From a candidate division TA06 bacterium SM23_40 (GTDB lineage Bacteria > LJUI01 > SM1-40), in assembly GCA_001303705.1 (NCBI GenBank), contig LJUI01000046.1, forward strand, positions 1 through 40,638: a stretch of 40,638 bases of DNA, in the 5' to 3' direction. A model generated the notes under the pieces. That model was not told the DNA's origin and made no database searches. It saw only the letters and a program-made list of their open reading frames with translations. This document shows, piece after piece, positions 18,504 through 27,666 of the stretch. Within the stretch, counting starts at the first letter, position 1. Each line of letters begins with the position of its first letter. The position numbers were made by a program, and so were the translations under genes.

Positions 18504-20552
18504 ATGACAGCAATACTGATTGCTACAGCCGCAGGATTGTTGGGGATGTTCTTCGCTGTGGTCACGGCGGTAAGGGTTATGCGCAAGCCCGCAGGCAGCG
18601 AGGAGATGGTGGCCATCTCGGACGCCGTGCACGAAGGTGCGATGGCGTTCCTCCACCGCGAGTACAGGGCCATCGGGATCTTCGCTGCTGCAGTCTTCCT
18701 GGTCCTCGTCTTCGGACTCGGGACTCAGGGGTTCACGTCATCGCTCGCCACCGGAGTGGCGTTTCTCGTCGGGGCGCTCTGTTCTGTCACTGCCGGGTAC
18801 TTCGGGATGCAGATTTCGACGAGAGCGAATACGAGGACGGCTGAGGCGGCCAAGATCGGGTTCGGTGAAGCTCTTGCCGTCGCGTTCCCGGGTGGAGCCG
18901 TGATGGGTCTGACGGTTGTAGGGATCGGTCTATTCGGCCTCTCTCTTCTCTATTTCATCTACATCGAAGTGTTCGACGGCGGCACCGTGATGGAGCAGGT
19001 GTTGCGCGCGACCGGGGTGATCGCGGGGTTCAGCATGGGGGCGAGTTCGGTTGCGCTCTTCGCCCGCGTTGGCGGCGGAATCTACACCAAGGCGGCAGAT
19101 GTCGGTGCTGATCTTGTGGGGAAGGTTGAACGGGGCATTCCCGAGGATGACCCGCGCAACCCGGCGACGATTGCCGACAACGTGGGCGATAATGTCGGCG
19201 ACGTCGCGGGTATGGGAGCGGATCTCTTCGAGTCGTATGTCGGTTCGATCATCTCCGGGCTCGTAATCGCGGCGGCCGTGTTGCCCGAGGGCGCCAGGCT
19301 GCGCGGCATACTGCTCGTCTTCTTCTTCGCCGCGATCGGTCTGGTCTCGTCGCTCATCGGGGTCTTTTTGGTCAGGAGCAGGGGGAATCCCCAGGCTGCA
19401 CTCAGAAACGGCACCTTCGGCAGCGCGTTCCTGTTCATCGTCGGGTCCTTCGTATTGAGCGCTGTCTGGTACGGCGATCTGCGCGTCTTCTTCGCCACAC
19501 TATCCGGCATCGTGGCCGGGCTCGTAATCGGAGCTGTCGCCGAATACTACACATCAGGACGTTCGATACGCGAGATAGCGGAGGCCTCGAAGACCGGCAC
19601 AGCGACCAACATCATCGCCGGACTCGCAATATCGATGAAGAGCACGGTCATTCCGCTCATCGTCATAGCAGCGGCGATAATCATTTCGTTCAAATCGGTG
19701 GGATTCTTCGGCGTTGCCCTCGCCGGCATCGGGATGCTATCTATTGCGGGGATTACAGTGGCGGTCGATGCGTACGGGCCGATCGCAGACAATGCTGGAG
19801 GCATCGCCGAGATGGCGCACCTGGCGCCAGATGTGCGGAGGATCACCGATTCTCTCGATGCGGCGGGAAACACCACGGCAGCCGTCGCAAAGGGATTCGC
19901 CATCGGATCGGCCGCGCTCACAGCCCTCGCTCTCTTCTCTGCGTTCACGCAGGTCGCACCACTGCGCAGCATAGATATCATGGATCCGCGGGTCATCGGT
20001 GGGCTCTTCGTGGGGGGCATCGTCCCGTATATCTTCGCATCGATGACGATGCGCGCGGTGGGCCGGTCAGCGTTCCGGGTAGTGGAGGAGGTGCGGCGGC
20101 AGTTCCGGGAGATTCCCGGGCTGGCGGACGGGACCGGGAGGGCGGAGTACGCGAGGTGTGTCGACATCACTACGGCTGGCGCTCTCCGCGAGATGATCGG
20201 GCCGGGGATAATCGCCGTCCTCATCCCGATCGCCATGGGGAGTCTATTTGGATTCGAAGCGCTGGGCGGCATGCTCGCGGGCTCGCTCGTCGTGGGAGTG
20301 CCCCTGGCGATCTTCATGGCCAACGCTGGTGGGGCATGGGATAACGCTAAAAAATACATAGAAGCAGGGCATCTCGGGGGCAAGGGATCAGACTCGCACA
20401 AGTCAGCCGTTGTCGGCGACACCGTCGGCGACCCGTTCAAGGATACGTCGGCACCCTCAATGAACATCTTGCTCAAGCTCATGGCCGTGGTCTCACTGGT
20501 CTTCACGCCTCTCATAGTCGTCCTGAACGGATACATCGGCATCTTTCGCTAG
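18504..20552 (+). CDS. hppA: Membrane-bound ion-translocating inorganic pyrophosphatase
   Basis: '[56 protein letters not shown]', '[27 protein letters not shown]', '[25 protein letters not shown]'. Confidence 0.96.
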   Translation: MTAILIATAAGLLGMFFAVVTAVRVMRKPAGSEEMVAISDAVHEGAMAFLHREYRAIGIFAAAVFLVLVFGLGTQGFTSSLATGVAFLVGALCSVTAGYFGMQISTRANTRTAEAAKIGFGEALAVAFPGGAVMGLTVVGIGLFGLSLLYFIYIEVFDGGTVMEQVLRATGVIAGFSMGASSVALFARVGGGIYTKAADVGADLVGKVERGIPEDDPRNPATIADNVGDNVGDVAGMGADLFESYVGSIISGLVIAAAVLPEGARLRGILLVFFFAAIGLVSSLIGVFLVRSRGNPQAALRNGTFGSAFLFIVGSFVLSAVWYGDLRVFFATLSGIVAGLVIGAVAEYYTSGRSIREIAEASKTGTATNIIAGLAISMKSTVIPLIVIAAAIIISFKSVGFFGVALAGIGMLSIAGITVAVDAYGPIADNAGGIAEMAHLAPDVRRITDSLDAAGNTTAAVAKGFAIGSAALTALALFSAFTQVAPLRSIDIMDPRVIGGLFVGGIVPYIFASMTMRAVGRSAFRVVEEVRRQFREIPGLADGTGRAEYARCVDITTAGALREMIGPGIIAVLIPIAMGSLFGFEALGGMLAGSLVVGVPLAIFMANAGGAWDNAKKYIEAGHLGGKGSDSHKSAVVGDTVGDPFKDTSAPSMNILLKLMAVVSLVFTPLIVVLNGYIGIFR

Positions 20553-20617
20553 GAGGCCGGCCGAAGGTGCCGGATCAACCCTGTGCTCGTGACTGAGCGT
20601 GCGATCGGTGCTGTCAC

Positions 20618-21712
20618 ATGATGCGTCTCGGCATCATAGGATTGCCGAATGTCGGCAAGTCGACGTTGCTCAACGCGCTGACGAAGGCCGACGCCGAAGT
20701 CGGGGCATATCCGTTCACCACGATCGATCGGAACATCGGGATCGTAGAGGTGCGGGACGAGCGGCTCGACCGACTGGGGGAGCTCCTCAAGCCTGAGAAG
20801 CTGACTCCGGCCCGGGTCGAAGTCGTCGACATCGCCGGCCTCGTGCGCGGCGCGTCGAAGGGTGAAGGACTGGGGAACCGATTCCTCGGCCACATCCGGG
20901 AGGTCGATTGCGTACTCCATGTCGTTCGCCTGTTCCGGGATGAGAACGTGGCGCACGTGGAGCAGGGCATAGATCCCCGTCGCGATGTCGAGATCATCAA
21001 TCTGGAACTCGCACTGGCCGATCTCGATACCGTCGCCAAACAGATCGAGAAGACGAGGAAGGCGGGCAAGACCGGGGACGCCGGGGCAGAGAAGAGACTC
21101 GAAGCCCTGGGACGGATCGAGGCTGCCCTCAATGATGGCACGGCGAGCGCCGCGGCGCGGGAGGATGATGAGATCGCGGGAGTGGCACGCGAGCTCTTTC
21201 TCCTCACCACCAAGCCGACACTCTACGTGGCAAATTGCGGCGAAGAAGATCTCAGTGCCGGACAGATAGAGGGTGTCCGGATACTGGAGGAGTTAGCGGC
21301 GTCAGAGGGGAGGGGGGTCGTCGTCGTCTCCGCGAAATCCGAGAGCGAGCTGGCTGAACTCTCTCTCGAGGAGTGTGGTCGGTTCCGCGCGGAGCTGGGG
21401 CTCGAGGAGTTCGACGCCGCTACAGTGGTGGAACGGGGGTACTGTCTTCTCGACCTGATTACCTTTTACACGATCGTCGGCACGGAGACTCGCGCCTGGT
21501 CTCTCATCAGAGGTACTCCGATGGTGGAGGCCGCGGGCCGGATCCATACTGATATGGCGAAGGGATTCATCAAGGCGGAGGTCGTCTCCTGTGATCGCCT
21601 GTTTGAACTCAGCTCATGGGAGGCGGCGCGAGAACATGGTGAGCTGCGCATTGAAGGTCGTGATTACGTCGTGCAGGACGGCGATGTCGTCCATGTAAGG
21701 TTTCATGTCTAG
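20618..21712 (+). CDS. ychF: Redox-regulated ATPase YchF (Obg family)
   Basis: 'GIIGLPNVGKSTLLNALTKADAEVGAYPFTTIDRNIGIVEV', 'ARVEVVDIAGLVRGASKGEGLGNRFL'. Confidence 0.95.
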   Translation: MMRLGIIGLPNVGKSTLLNALTKADAEVGAYPFTTIDRNIGIVEVRDERLDRLGELLKPEKLTPARVEVVDIAGLVRGASKGEGLGNRFLGHIREVDCVLHVVRLFRDENVAHVEQGIDPRRDVEIINLELALADLDTVAKQIEKTRKAGKTGDAGAEKRLEALGRIEAALNDGTASAAAREDDEIAGVARELFLLTTKPTLYVANCGEEDLSAGQIEGVRILEELAASEGRGVVVVSAKSESELAELSLEECGRFRAELGLEEFDAATVVERGYCLLDLITFYTIVGTETRAWSLIRGTPMVEAAGRIHTDMAKGFIKAEVVSCDRLFELSSWEAAREHGELRIEGRDYVVQDGDVVHVRFHV

Positions 21713-21741
21713 TTCCACGTTGGAAAGGAGGCGCCAGTACA

Positions 21742-22179
21742 TTGCCAGGCACAAGGAGGTATGAGATACTCTTCATCCTGGATGCAGGGCTCGAGGACGC
21801 TGCGTCGAACGAGAAGATCGACAAAGTGACGGCGATCATCAAGGACGGAGGCGGAGAGGTCGTTTCGATCGATAAGTGGGGAAGGCGGGAGTTGGCTTAC
21901 GAGATCGACAAGAAGCGCATGGGGTTCTATGCACTGATCCAGTTCGAGGGATCTAAGCCGATTCTCGACGAGCTCGACAGATTGCTGAAGCTCGATGAGG
22001 CATTCCTGCGCTACCTAACGACCAGGACGATCGAAAAGGGTGCGCCGGCGCAGCGCGAGGAGCGCGGAGAGGGGGAGACAGGCGACGACGCAGAGCCTCC
22101 TCCGGCTCCCGCCGAGCCCGAGCCCGAGGCAGAGTCCACCCCCGTCAAGGAGGTCGATGGATTCGGCGCCATCACCTGA
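21742..22179 (+). CDS. rpsF: 30S ribosomal protein S6
   Basis: 'RRYEILFILDAGLED...WGRRELAYEIDKKRMGFYALIQFEG...RYLTTR'; acidic/Pro-rich tail; alternative start codon. Confidence 0.93.
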   Translation: MPGTRRYEILFILDAGLEDAASNEKIDKVTAIIKDGGGEVVSIDKWGRRELAYEIDKKRMGFYALIQFEGSKPILDELDRLLKLDEAFLRYLTTRTIEKGAPAQREERGEGETGDDAEPPPAPAEPEPEAESTPVKEVDGFGAIT

Positions 22180-22344
22180 TTCGAGCGGACTGCCCGGTAT
22201 CGCCGGGCGAGCGACCCTGCGGCCGTTCCGGCGAGAAGGTCGCCGCAGCGCCTGTCGTCATGAGTCGCACGCCGGGAGGTTCGCGCAATGGGAGAACCGG
22301 GTGTATGTCTGTCGCATCACGAGCGGTGAGATGTGGAGGCCATC

Positions 22345-22788
22345 ATGGCTGATCTGCGATTGCCTACGTTGAACAGGGTGTTACTGACCGGGCGGCTGAC
22401 GCGCGACTGTGAGTTGCGATATACGCCGAGCGGCGTGGCTGTAACGAACTTCTCCATCGCCTGTAACCGTCGGTACAAAGATCAGAGTGGGGAGTGGAGG
22501 GACGAGACGACCTTTGTCGGTATAGTGGCGTGGCAGAGGCTTGCCGAACGCTGCGGGGAGTATCTGCACAAAGGGAGCGCAATAATGGTCGAGGGCAGGC
22601 TCCACAGCCGAAGCTGGGAGACTGAAGACGGCCAGCGCAGGAGCATTCTCGAAGTGAGAGCTGACCGCGTGGAATTCCTCGATCGGCTCGGAGCTGAGGA
22701 GAGGGCGGCGGCGACAGCGACGACAGAGAGTCCGAAGGCGGATGAGCCCGAGACCACGCCCGGAACCGATGATGACGTTCCATTCTAG
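22345..22788 (+). CDS. ssb: Single-stranded DNA-binding protein
   Basis: 'LNRVLLTGRLTRDCELRYTPSGVAVTNFSIACNRRYKD', C-terminal acidic tip 'DDDVPF'. Confidence 0.95.
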   Translation: MADLRLPTLNRVLLTGRLTRDCELRYTPSGVAVTNFSIACNRRYKDQSGEWRDETTFVGIVAWQRLAERCGEYLHKGSAIMVEGRLHSRSWETEDGQRRSILEVRADRVEFLDRLGAEERAAATATTESPKADEPETTPGTDDDVPF

Positions 22789-22865
22789 GAAATAGTGTCA
22801 CGTGGCCTCTGTCTGTGTTATCCTGCCGGGCGGCCCCCAAATCGATGATGTCGAAGGAGGGATAG

Positions 22866-23099
22866 ATGGCATTTGAACGACGTTTTCGCAAGAAGGTCTG
22901 CAAGTTCTGCGTCGAGAAGATCAAGGAGATCGACTACAAGGACGACAAGCGTCTGCGCAGATTCATGACTGAGCGTGGACGCATCGTGCCCCGCCGGATC
23001 ACCGGGACGTGCGCCAAGCATCAGCGACAGCTGACGATAGCGATCAAGCGGGCGCGGCACATGGCGCTCCTCCCGTATGTGACGGAGTACTATCGGTGA
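22866..23099 (+). CDS. rpsR: 30S ribosomal protein S18
   Basis: '[62 protein letters not shown]'. Confidence 0.96.
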   Translation: MAFERRFRKKVCKFCVEKIKEIDYKDDKRLRRFMTERGRIVPRRITGTCAKHQRQLTIAIKRARHMALLPYVTEYYR

Positions 23100-23256
23100 T
23101 TGGAGAGGTGGGCGTCCGTTGCGGTCATTGAGCGACGGTGCGGCGGGCTGAACAGAGGAATCGGCGCCACGTCTCCCCTACTGAGGTGTTGGGCCGTGGG
23201 GGCCGGCAGATGTGGCAGCAGGGCACCACGAAAGATACTTGAGGGACGACGAGACT

Positions 23257-23700
23257 ATGCAAGTGATTCTGCTGGAGGATATCGATCGCCTGGGGAAGCG
23301 TGGATCGGTCGTTACGGTGGCCGATGGATACGGGAGGAACTATCTCCTCCCGCAGCGGAAGGCGGTAACTGCGACGCCGGGTAACCGAAAGTGGTTCGAG
23401 CAGGAGGAGAAACAGGCCGGCGTTCGCGCCGAAAAGGCGCGTCGCGAGGCCGAGAGGATCCAGAAGAAGGTCGAAAAGCTGTCGTTGACGGTCGTCGTCC
23501 AGGCAGGAGAGGATGACAAGCTCTTCGGGGCTGTCACCTCGCAGACCATCGCTCAGTTGCTCAAGGATCAGGGAGTGGAGATCGACAGGCATAAGATCAT
23601 TCTCGAGGGACCGCTCAAGGAACTCGGCGTGTACACGATTCCCATACGGCTCCACAGCGACGTCGAGGCGCACGTGAAACTCTGGGTCGTGCGCGAGTAG
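23257..23700 (+). CDS. rplI: 50S ribosomal protein L9
   Basis: 'MQVILLEDIDRLGKRGSVVTVADGYGRNYLLPQRKAVTAT'. Confidence 0.96.
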   Translation: MQVILLEDIDRLGKRGSVVTVADGYGRNYLLPQRKAVTATPGNRKWFEQEEKQAGVRAEKARREAERIQKKVEKLSLTVVVQAGEDDKLFGAVTSQTIAQLLKDQGVEIDRHKIILEGPLKELGVYTIPIRLHSDVEAHVKLWVVRE

Positions 23701-23840
23701 GTGTGCCCGGTCGATCTACCTCTGCGCGTATGGGATGAGTGCCTGGACGAGTCGGGAGAGCGTGAGAGGTGATGGTCGGGATCGGGGAGGCGGCCGGGAC
23801 GCCTGTTCACCGGTAGTGAGCCGGGAAAGGAGATGTGGCT

Positions 23841-25385
23841 ATGGTCGATATAACGGTCTTCGATCGCCGCATCGATCGCCGCACATTCATACGAAGAGGG
23901 ATCGAGGGCGGGATCTGCCTGGCTCTCGCGCCGATCGTGATCGAGCAACTCCGGAGCCCCGGGGCACTCGCTGAGGAAATCGCGGTCGAGGAGTCGGTGG
24001 CCCTGCTCGGCAAGGAGGAGCTCGAACGCCTGCTCGCGATCGCCCTCGAGCATGGGGGAGACTTCGCTGATGTCTACGCCGAGCGCCGCATCAGGCGCAG
24101 CATCTCTCTCGAAGAAGACAGGATCACGGCGGTCCAGTACGGCATCGATCGGGGCGTTGGCATCAGGGTGACGACGGGACTGACGACGGGATATGCATAC
24201 TCCGACGACTTCTCTTCCGACAAACTGGCGGAGGCAGCTCGGACGGCATCGTTCATAGCCCGCAACAAGCCGAGGAGCGAGGTTGTCGGCCTCACCAGGC
24301 GCGAGCCCCCGCGCTACATCTGGGCGGACATCAATCTAGAAACGGTCGCCGAGAGGGAACGGGTCGCGGTGATGCAGCGGGCGAATGAGGCGGCCAAGGC
24401 GTACCATGGCAAGATCCGCCGCGTCTCAGTCTCGCACGATGAAGAGACGAAGCAGATATTGGTCGCGAATTCGCGGGGCGTCTTCGTGGAAGACACACAG
24501 CCGCTCATCTACTTCACCGTTCATGCCTTCGCACAGGATGGCGGTGCGCGGCATCGCGGCAGGCACCGCGTGAGCGGACATATGGGCTTCGAGTTCTTCG
24601 AGAAGTACCGGCCCGAGGAGGTGGCGAACGAGGCGGCGAGGGAGGCGGTGACGATGCTCGAGGCCGCACCGGCCCCCGCCGGCGAGATGCCCGTCGTCGT
24701 CATCCAGGGATGGGGAGGCGTCCTCTTCCATGAGGCGGTGGGTCACGGGCTCGAGGCCGATGCGATCGTCAAAGGGAGTTCATACTACAAGGGGAAGATC
24801 GGAGAGCGGGTTGCATCCGATTTCGTGACGATGGCCGATGATGGCTCGATCCCGCGGCTGCGCGGCACGACGAACGTGGACGACGAGGGCACCCCCACGC
24901 AGCGGAACATCCTGATCGACCGGGGGATACTGCGCCGGTACATGACCGATATCGTATCGGCACGGGCTCTCAAGGCCGAGCTGACCGGCAACGGGCGGCG
25001 GGAATCGTATCGCTACTACCCGCTCGTGAGGATGACAAACACGTTCCTGTTGAAGGGCAAGGACGACCCCGAGGAGATCGTCAGAGCGACGAAGAGCGGT
25101 CTGTACGCCCGCGCCTTCTCCGGGGGTGTGGTCGATACCACGTCGGGGAGTTTCACGTTCACGGTGCGGGAAGCGTACCTGATAGAGAACGGCAAGATTA
25201 CGAGGCCGGTGCGCGGAGCGACGCTGATCGGCAACGGACCGGACGCCCTGAAGAGCATCGACATGGTGGGGACGAACCTCGAATTCGGGCCGGGGACATG
25301 CGGGAAGGGGCAGTGGGTCCCCGTCACGTCCGGCCAGCCGACGATCAGGATGGGAAAGATCACGGTCGGAGGAACCGCAGTCTAG
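23841..25385 (+). CDS. tldD: TldD family metalloprotease with N-terminal Tat-type signal (start 23835 GTG or 23841 ATG)
   Basis: 'LFHEAVGHGLEADAI' (HExxxH), 'GTPTQRNILIDRGILRRYM'; N-terminus 'DRRTFIRRGIEGGICLALAPIVIEQLRSPGALA-EE'. Confidence 0.9.
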   Translation: MVDITVFDRRIDRRTFIRRGIEGGICLALAPIVIEQLRSPGALAEEIAVEESVALLGKEELERLLAIALEHGGDFADVYAERRIRRSISLEEDRITAVQYGIDRGVGIRVTTGLTTGYAYSDDFSSDKLAEAARTASFIARNKPRSEVVGLTRREPPRYIWADINLETVAERERVAVMQRANEAAKAYHGKIRRVSVSHDEETKQILVANSRGVFVEDTQPLIYFTVHAFAQDGGARHRGRHRVSGHMGFEFFEKYRPEEVANEAAREAVTMLEAAPAPAGEMPVVVIQGWGGVLFHEAVGHGLEADAIVKGSSYYKGKIGERVASDFVTMADDGSIPRLRGTTNVDDEGTPTQRNILIDRGILRRYMTDIVSARALKAELTGNGRRESYRYYPLVRMTNTFLLKGKDDPEEIVRATKSGLYARAFSGGVVDTTSGSFTFTVREAYLIENGKITRPVRGATLIGNGPDALKSIDMVGTNLEFGPGTCGKGQWVPVTSGQPTIRMGKITVGGTAV

Positions 25386-25488
25386 TCTCCTCCTGCCGTG
25401 GTGTCTTCGGGATGGTTCGAGCAGATGATCGGGTCCGGAGAGATATATCAGACGGTAATGAGTCATATGAGCGATGGGAGATCTTCCA

Positions 25489-26826
25489 ATGGACCATGAG
25501 ACATTCGCAGAACAGACCCTTCGCAGGCTGAAGAGCGCCGGGGCAGATAGTGCGGAGATCTTCATCGAGGAAAGTGTCAGTCTCGAGGCGGGCGTCCGGG
25601 AGGGAGAGATCGAGACGTTGCGGCAGTCGTCACCCATGGGATATGGCATCAGGGTATTCAGGGGCGGACGGATGGCGTTCGTCGACTCGACAGACTTCTC
25701 TCAGGCTGCCACGGATGACGTCATAGACAAGGCTATCGCGCTCGCCCGGGAGGCGGGCGAGGATCCGCACCACGGCCTGCCCGCAGGGCCGATCCGCCAG
25801 CCGATGCGGCGGATCTTCGATGCGGGCCTGGAGCGGGTCTCGCTGGAGGAGAAGGTCGAGCGGTGCCGCAGGGCCGAGCAGATCGGGCTCAAGTACGATC
25901 GGCTCATCAAGGCGTGCGACGGCGCATACTACTCGGAGACGCGGGGCCGCACAACAATAGCCAACACTCGCGGAGTACTGGCCAGCTACCAGAGGACAGA
26001 CTGTTCGGTCGGAATCGAACTCGTGGCTGAGCGAGGTCCTCACAAGCAGCCTGGCGGGTATGGCGCCGGTGTCCGATTCTACGGTGATCTGCCCCGAGCA
26101 GGGGAGATCGCCAGGGAGGCGGGATATCGTGCGGTTTCACAGCTGGCCGGAGAGCCGGTGCCGAGCCAGAAGGCCCCCGTCGTCTTCGACCGACGGGCCG
26201 GGGCGAGGCTCCTCCATGGCATCGGTTCGGCCCTGAACGGGCTGTCGGTCTATCAGGGAGCATCGTTCTTGGCGGGAAGGGTGGGTGAGCGGGTCGGGTC
26301 GGAGCTCGTCACGATCATGGACGATGGCACGATGCGGAAGCGAACCGGGACGACACCTGTCGACGGCGAAGGCGTGCCCACCTCCCGGAAGGTGCTCATC
26401 GATCGGGGGATCCTCAAGGGATACATGTACAACACGTACGCCGCCAACAGAGCGGGGACGAGGTCGACGGGCAACGCATCGCGCTGGTGGTATGGCGGGC
26501 TGCCCGGGATCGGGACCACCAATTTCTATCTGGAAAAGGGGACGACATCGCGCGATGAGGTGATCGGTGGCGTGAAGGAAGGGCTGTTCGTGCTCGGGAC
26601 GCTCGGATTCGGGGTCGACTCGGTGAGCGGCAGCTTCTCCACGGGGGCGAGCGGGCTCTGGATCAAGAACGGCAAACTGACCGATCCCGTCGGGCGGGTG
26701 ACCATCGCCTCGACCCTGGACGAGATGCTCATGGGTATCGATGCCGTGGGCGACGACCTCATCTGGCTCGGTTCGATGGCAACCCCCACCTACCGCATCA
26801 AGGAGATGACGATCAGCGGGGTGTAG
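25489..26826 (+). CDS. pmbA: TldE/PmbA family protein
   Basis: 'ADSAEIFIEESVSLEAGVREGEIETLRQSSPMGYGIRVFRGGRMAFVDSTDF', 'LIDRGILKGYMYNTYAANRAGTRSTGNA'; lacks HExxxH as expected for TldE. Confidence 0.9.
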   Translation: MDHETFAEQTLRRLKSAGADSAEIFIEESVSLEAGVREGEIETLRQSSPMGYGIRVFRGGRMAFVDSTDFSQAATDDVIDKAIALAREAGEDPHHGLPAGPIRQPMRRIFDAGLERVSLEEKVERCRRAEQIGLKYDRLIKACDGAYYSETRGRTTIANTRGVLASYQRTDCSVGIELVAERGPHKQPGGYGAGVRFYGDLPRAGEIAREAGYRAVSQLAGEPVPSQKAPVVFDRRAGARLLHGIGSALNGLSVYQGASFLAGRVGERVGSELVTIMDDGTMRKRTGTTPVDGEGVPTSRKVLIDRGILKGYMYNTYAANRAGTRSTGNASRWWYGGLPGIGTTNFYLEKGTTSRDEVIGGVKEGLFVLGTLGFGVDSVSGSFSTGASGLWIKNGKLTDPVGRVTIASTLDEMLMGIDAVGDDLIWLGSMATPTYRIKEMTISGV

Positions 26827-26936
26827 TAGCTCAGCGGGGTTTAGCAGCTCAACGGAGTTTGGCAGCTCAGCGGGGTCTAGGAGCTCAAGGGGGCTCAGCA
26901 GCTGAGCGGAGTTTGACAGTTCAACGGGGCCGGGTG
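26811..26936. repeat. Degenerate tandem array, 7 units of 18 bp (consensus GCTCAGCGGGGTTTAGCA)
   Basis: Unit starts at 26811, 26829, 26847, 26865, 26883, 26901, 26919; first unit includes the tldE stop codon. Confidence 0.85.
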
Positions 26937-27023
26937 GCTGTACCGTCCTCAGTGCGCTTTCATCTCTTGTATGGCGCACCTCACATCGCTCTCTACGCGA
27001 CTTCTTTGCGTCCAGGATAATGC

Positions 27024-27047
27024 GCCGCGGCCTCCGTAGACCGCGGC
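27024..27047. repeat. Inverted repeat, 7 bp, 10-nt loop
   Basis: GCCGCGG-cctccgtaga-CCGCGGC. Confidence 0.6.
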
Positions 27048-27074
27048 ATTGTCATTACCCCCGCGAAGATGATC

Positions 27075-27126
27075 GCAGCAGTGTCGCGCTGCGCCATCTG
27101 GCGCGGAGGCGCGTTAGTACTGCTGC
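27075..27126. repeat. Nested inverted repeat
   Basis: Outer GCAGCAGT/ACTGCTGC (27075-27082, 27119-27126); inner GCGCC-atct-GGCGC (27091-27104). Confidence 0.6.
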
Positions 27127-27149
27127 TGAGGGCTTGCCACAGAAGAAGG

Positions 27150-27190
27150 AGCTGAGGCGGATCTGCGTGGTGCGTCCTCGCCTCAGCTCG
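27150..27190. repeat. Inverted repeat, perfect 11-bp arms
   Basis: GAGCTGAGGCG (27150-27160) / CGCCTCAGCTC (27180-27190). Confidence 0.7.
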
Positions 27191-27201
27191 TGTAGTTGAA
27201 T

Positions 27202-27273
27202 GGGGCCGTTGCTCAGGTGGCGGAGCACTCAGCTACCGAGGAGGTGGCGTACTCGGCAGCCTACCGGCCCCAT
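27202..27273 (+). other. tRNA-like structured element (not a recognisable functional tRNA)
   Basis: Closing 8-bp helix TGGGGCCG/CGGCCCCA, canonical-looking D arm GCTC-AGGTGGCG-GAGC; middle folds as GCTACC-gagga-GGTGGC; no standard anticodon or T arm. Confidence 0.4.
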
Positions 27274-27340
27274 AAGCTGTCTGATCAACTTGTAGTATAT
27301 AAGATAGAGTCGAGAGTGTCAAGTGTGAATCTGAACGAGT

Positions 27341-27530
27341 GCTGGTCACGGCCGGTGAAGGCCAGCGGCGGCCGGCAAAGACCAACAATGGTCAGCAAGG
27401 ACGAACAAAGGCCGGTGAAGGCAAGCGAGAGCCAGTCGAGGCCAACAGACGCCACCCAAAGTCAGGAATGGCCAGGAAAGACTGGCAGGAGCCGGCGACG
27501 GCCGACAAAGAGCGTGAGAGGCCAGCCGGG
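27341..27530. repeat. Degenerate tandem array, about 19 units of exactly 10 bp (consensus GCCRGCRAAG)
   Basis: Units such as gccggtgaag, gccggcaaag, gccaggaaag, gccgacaaag in strict 10-nt register. Confidence 0.85.
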
Positions 27531-27666
27531 GGACCTCCCGTGAGCGTTGATCTAGGTCTCTGCTCCAGGTTGATTCCAGCTGATCGATCCCGATGGGAGA
27601 TTCTCGCGTTGCCCGGCGCCAGAGAGGCGCGCACAGCGATAGCAGCCACGATTGGGAGAATGCCGC

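Noticed and set aside
19547-20542. 331-aa minus-strand ORF
   Set aside because: Antisense to hppA; Ser/Pro/Thr-rich composition mirrors the coding strand.
27202-27273. Functional tRNA gene
   Set aside because: Acceptor and D arms fit, but there is no GGTTCGAATCC-type T arm and the anticodon stem does not pair.
27196-27543. 115-aa ORF (MNGAVAQVAEHSATEEV...)
   Set aside because: Translation of the tRNA-like element plus the 10-bp array; the 'AVAQVAEH' start is the sort of peptide produced by reading tRNA-like DNA as protein.
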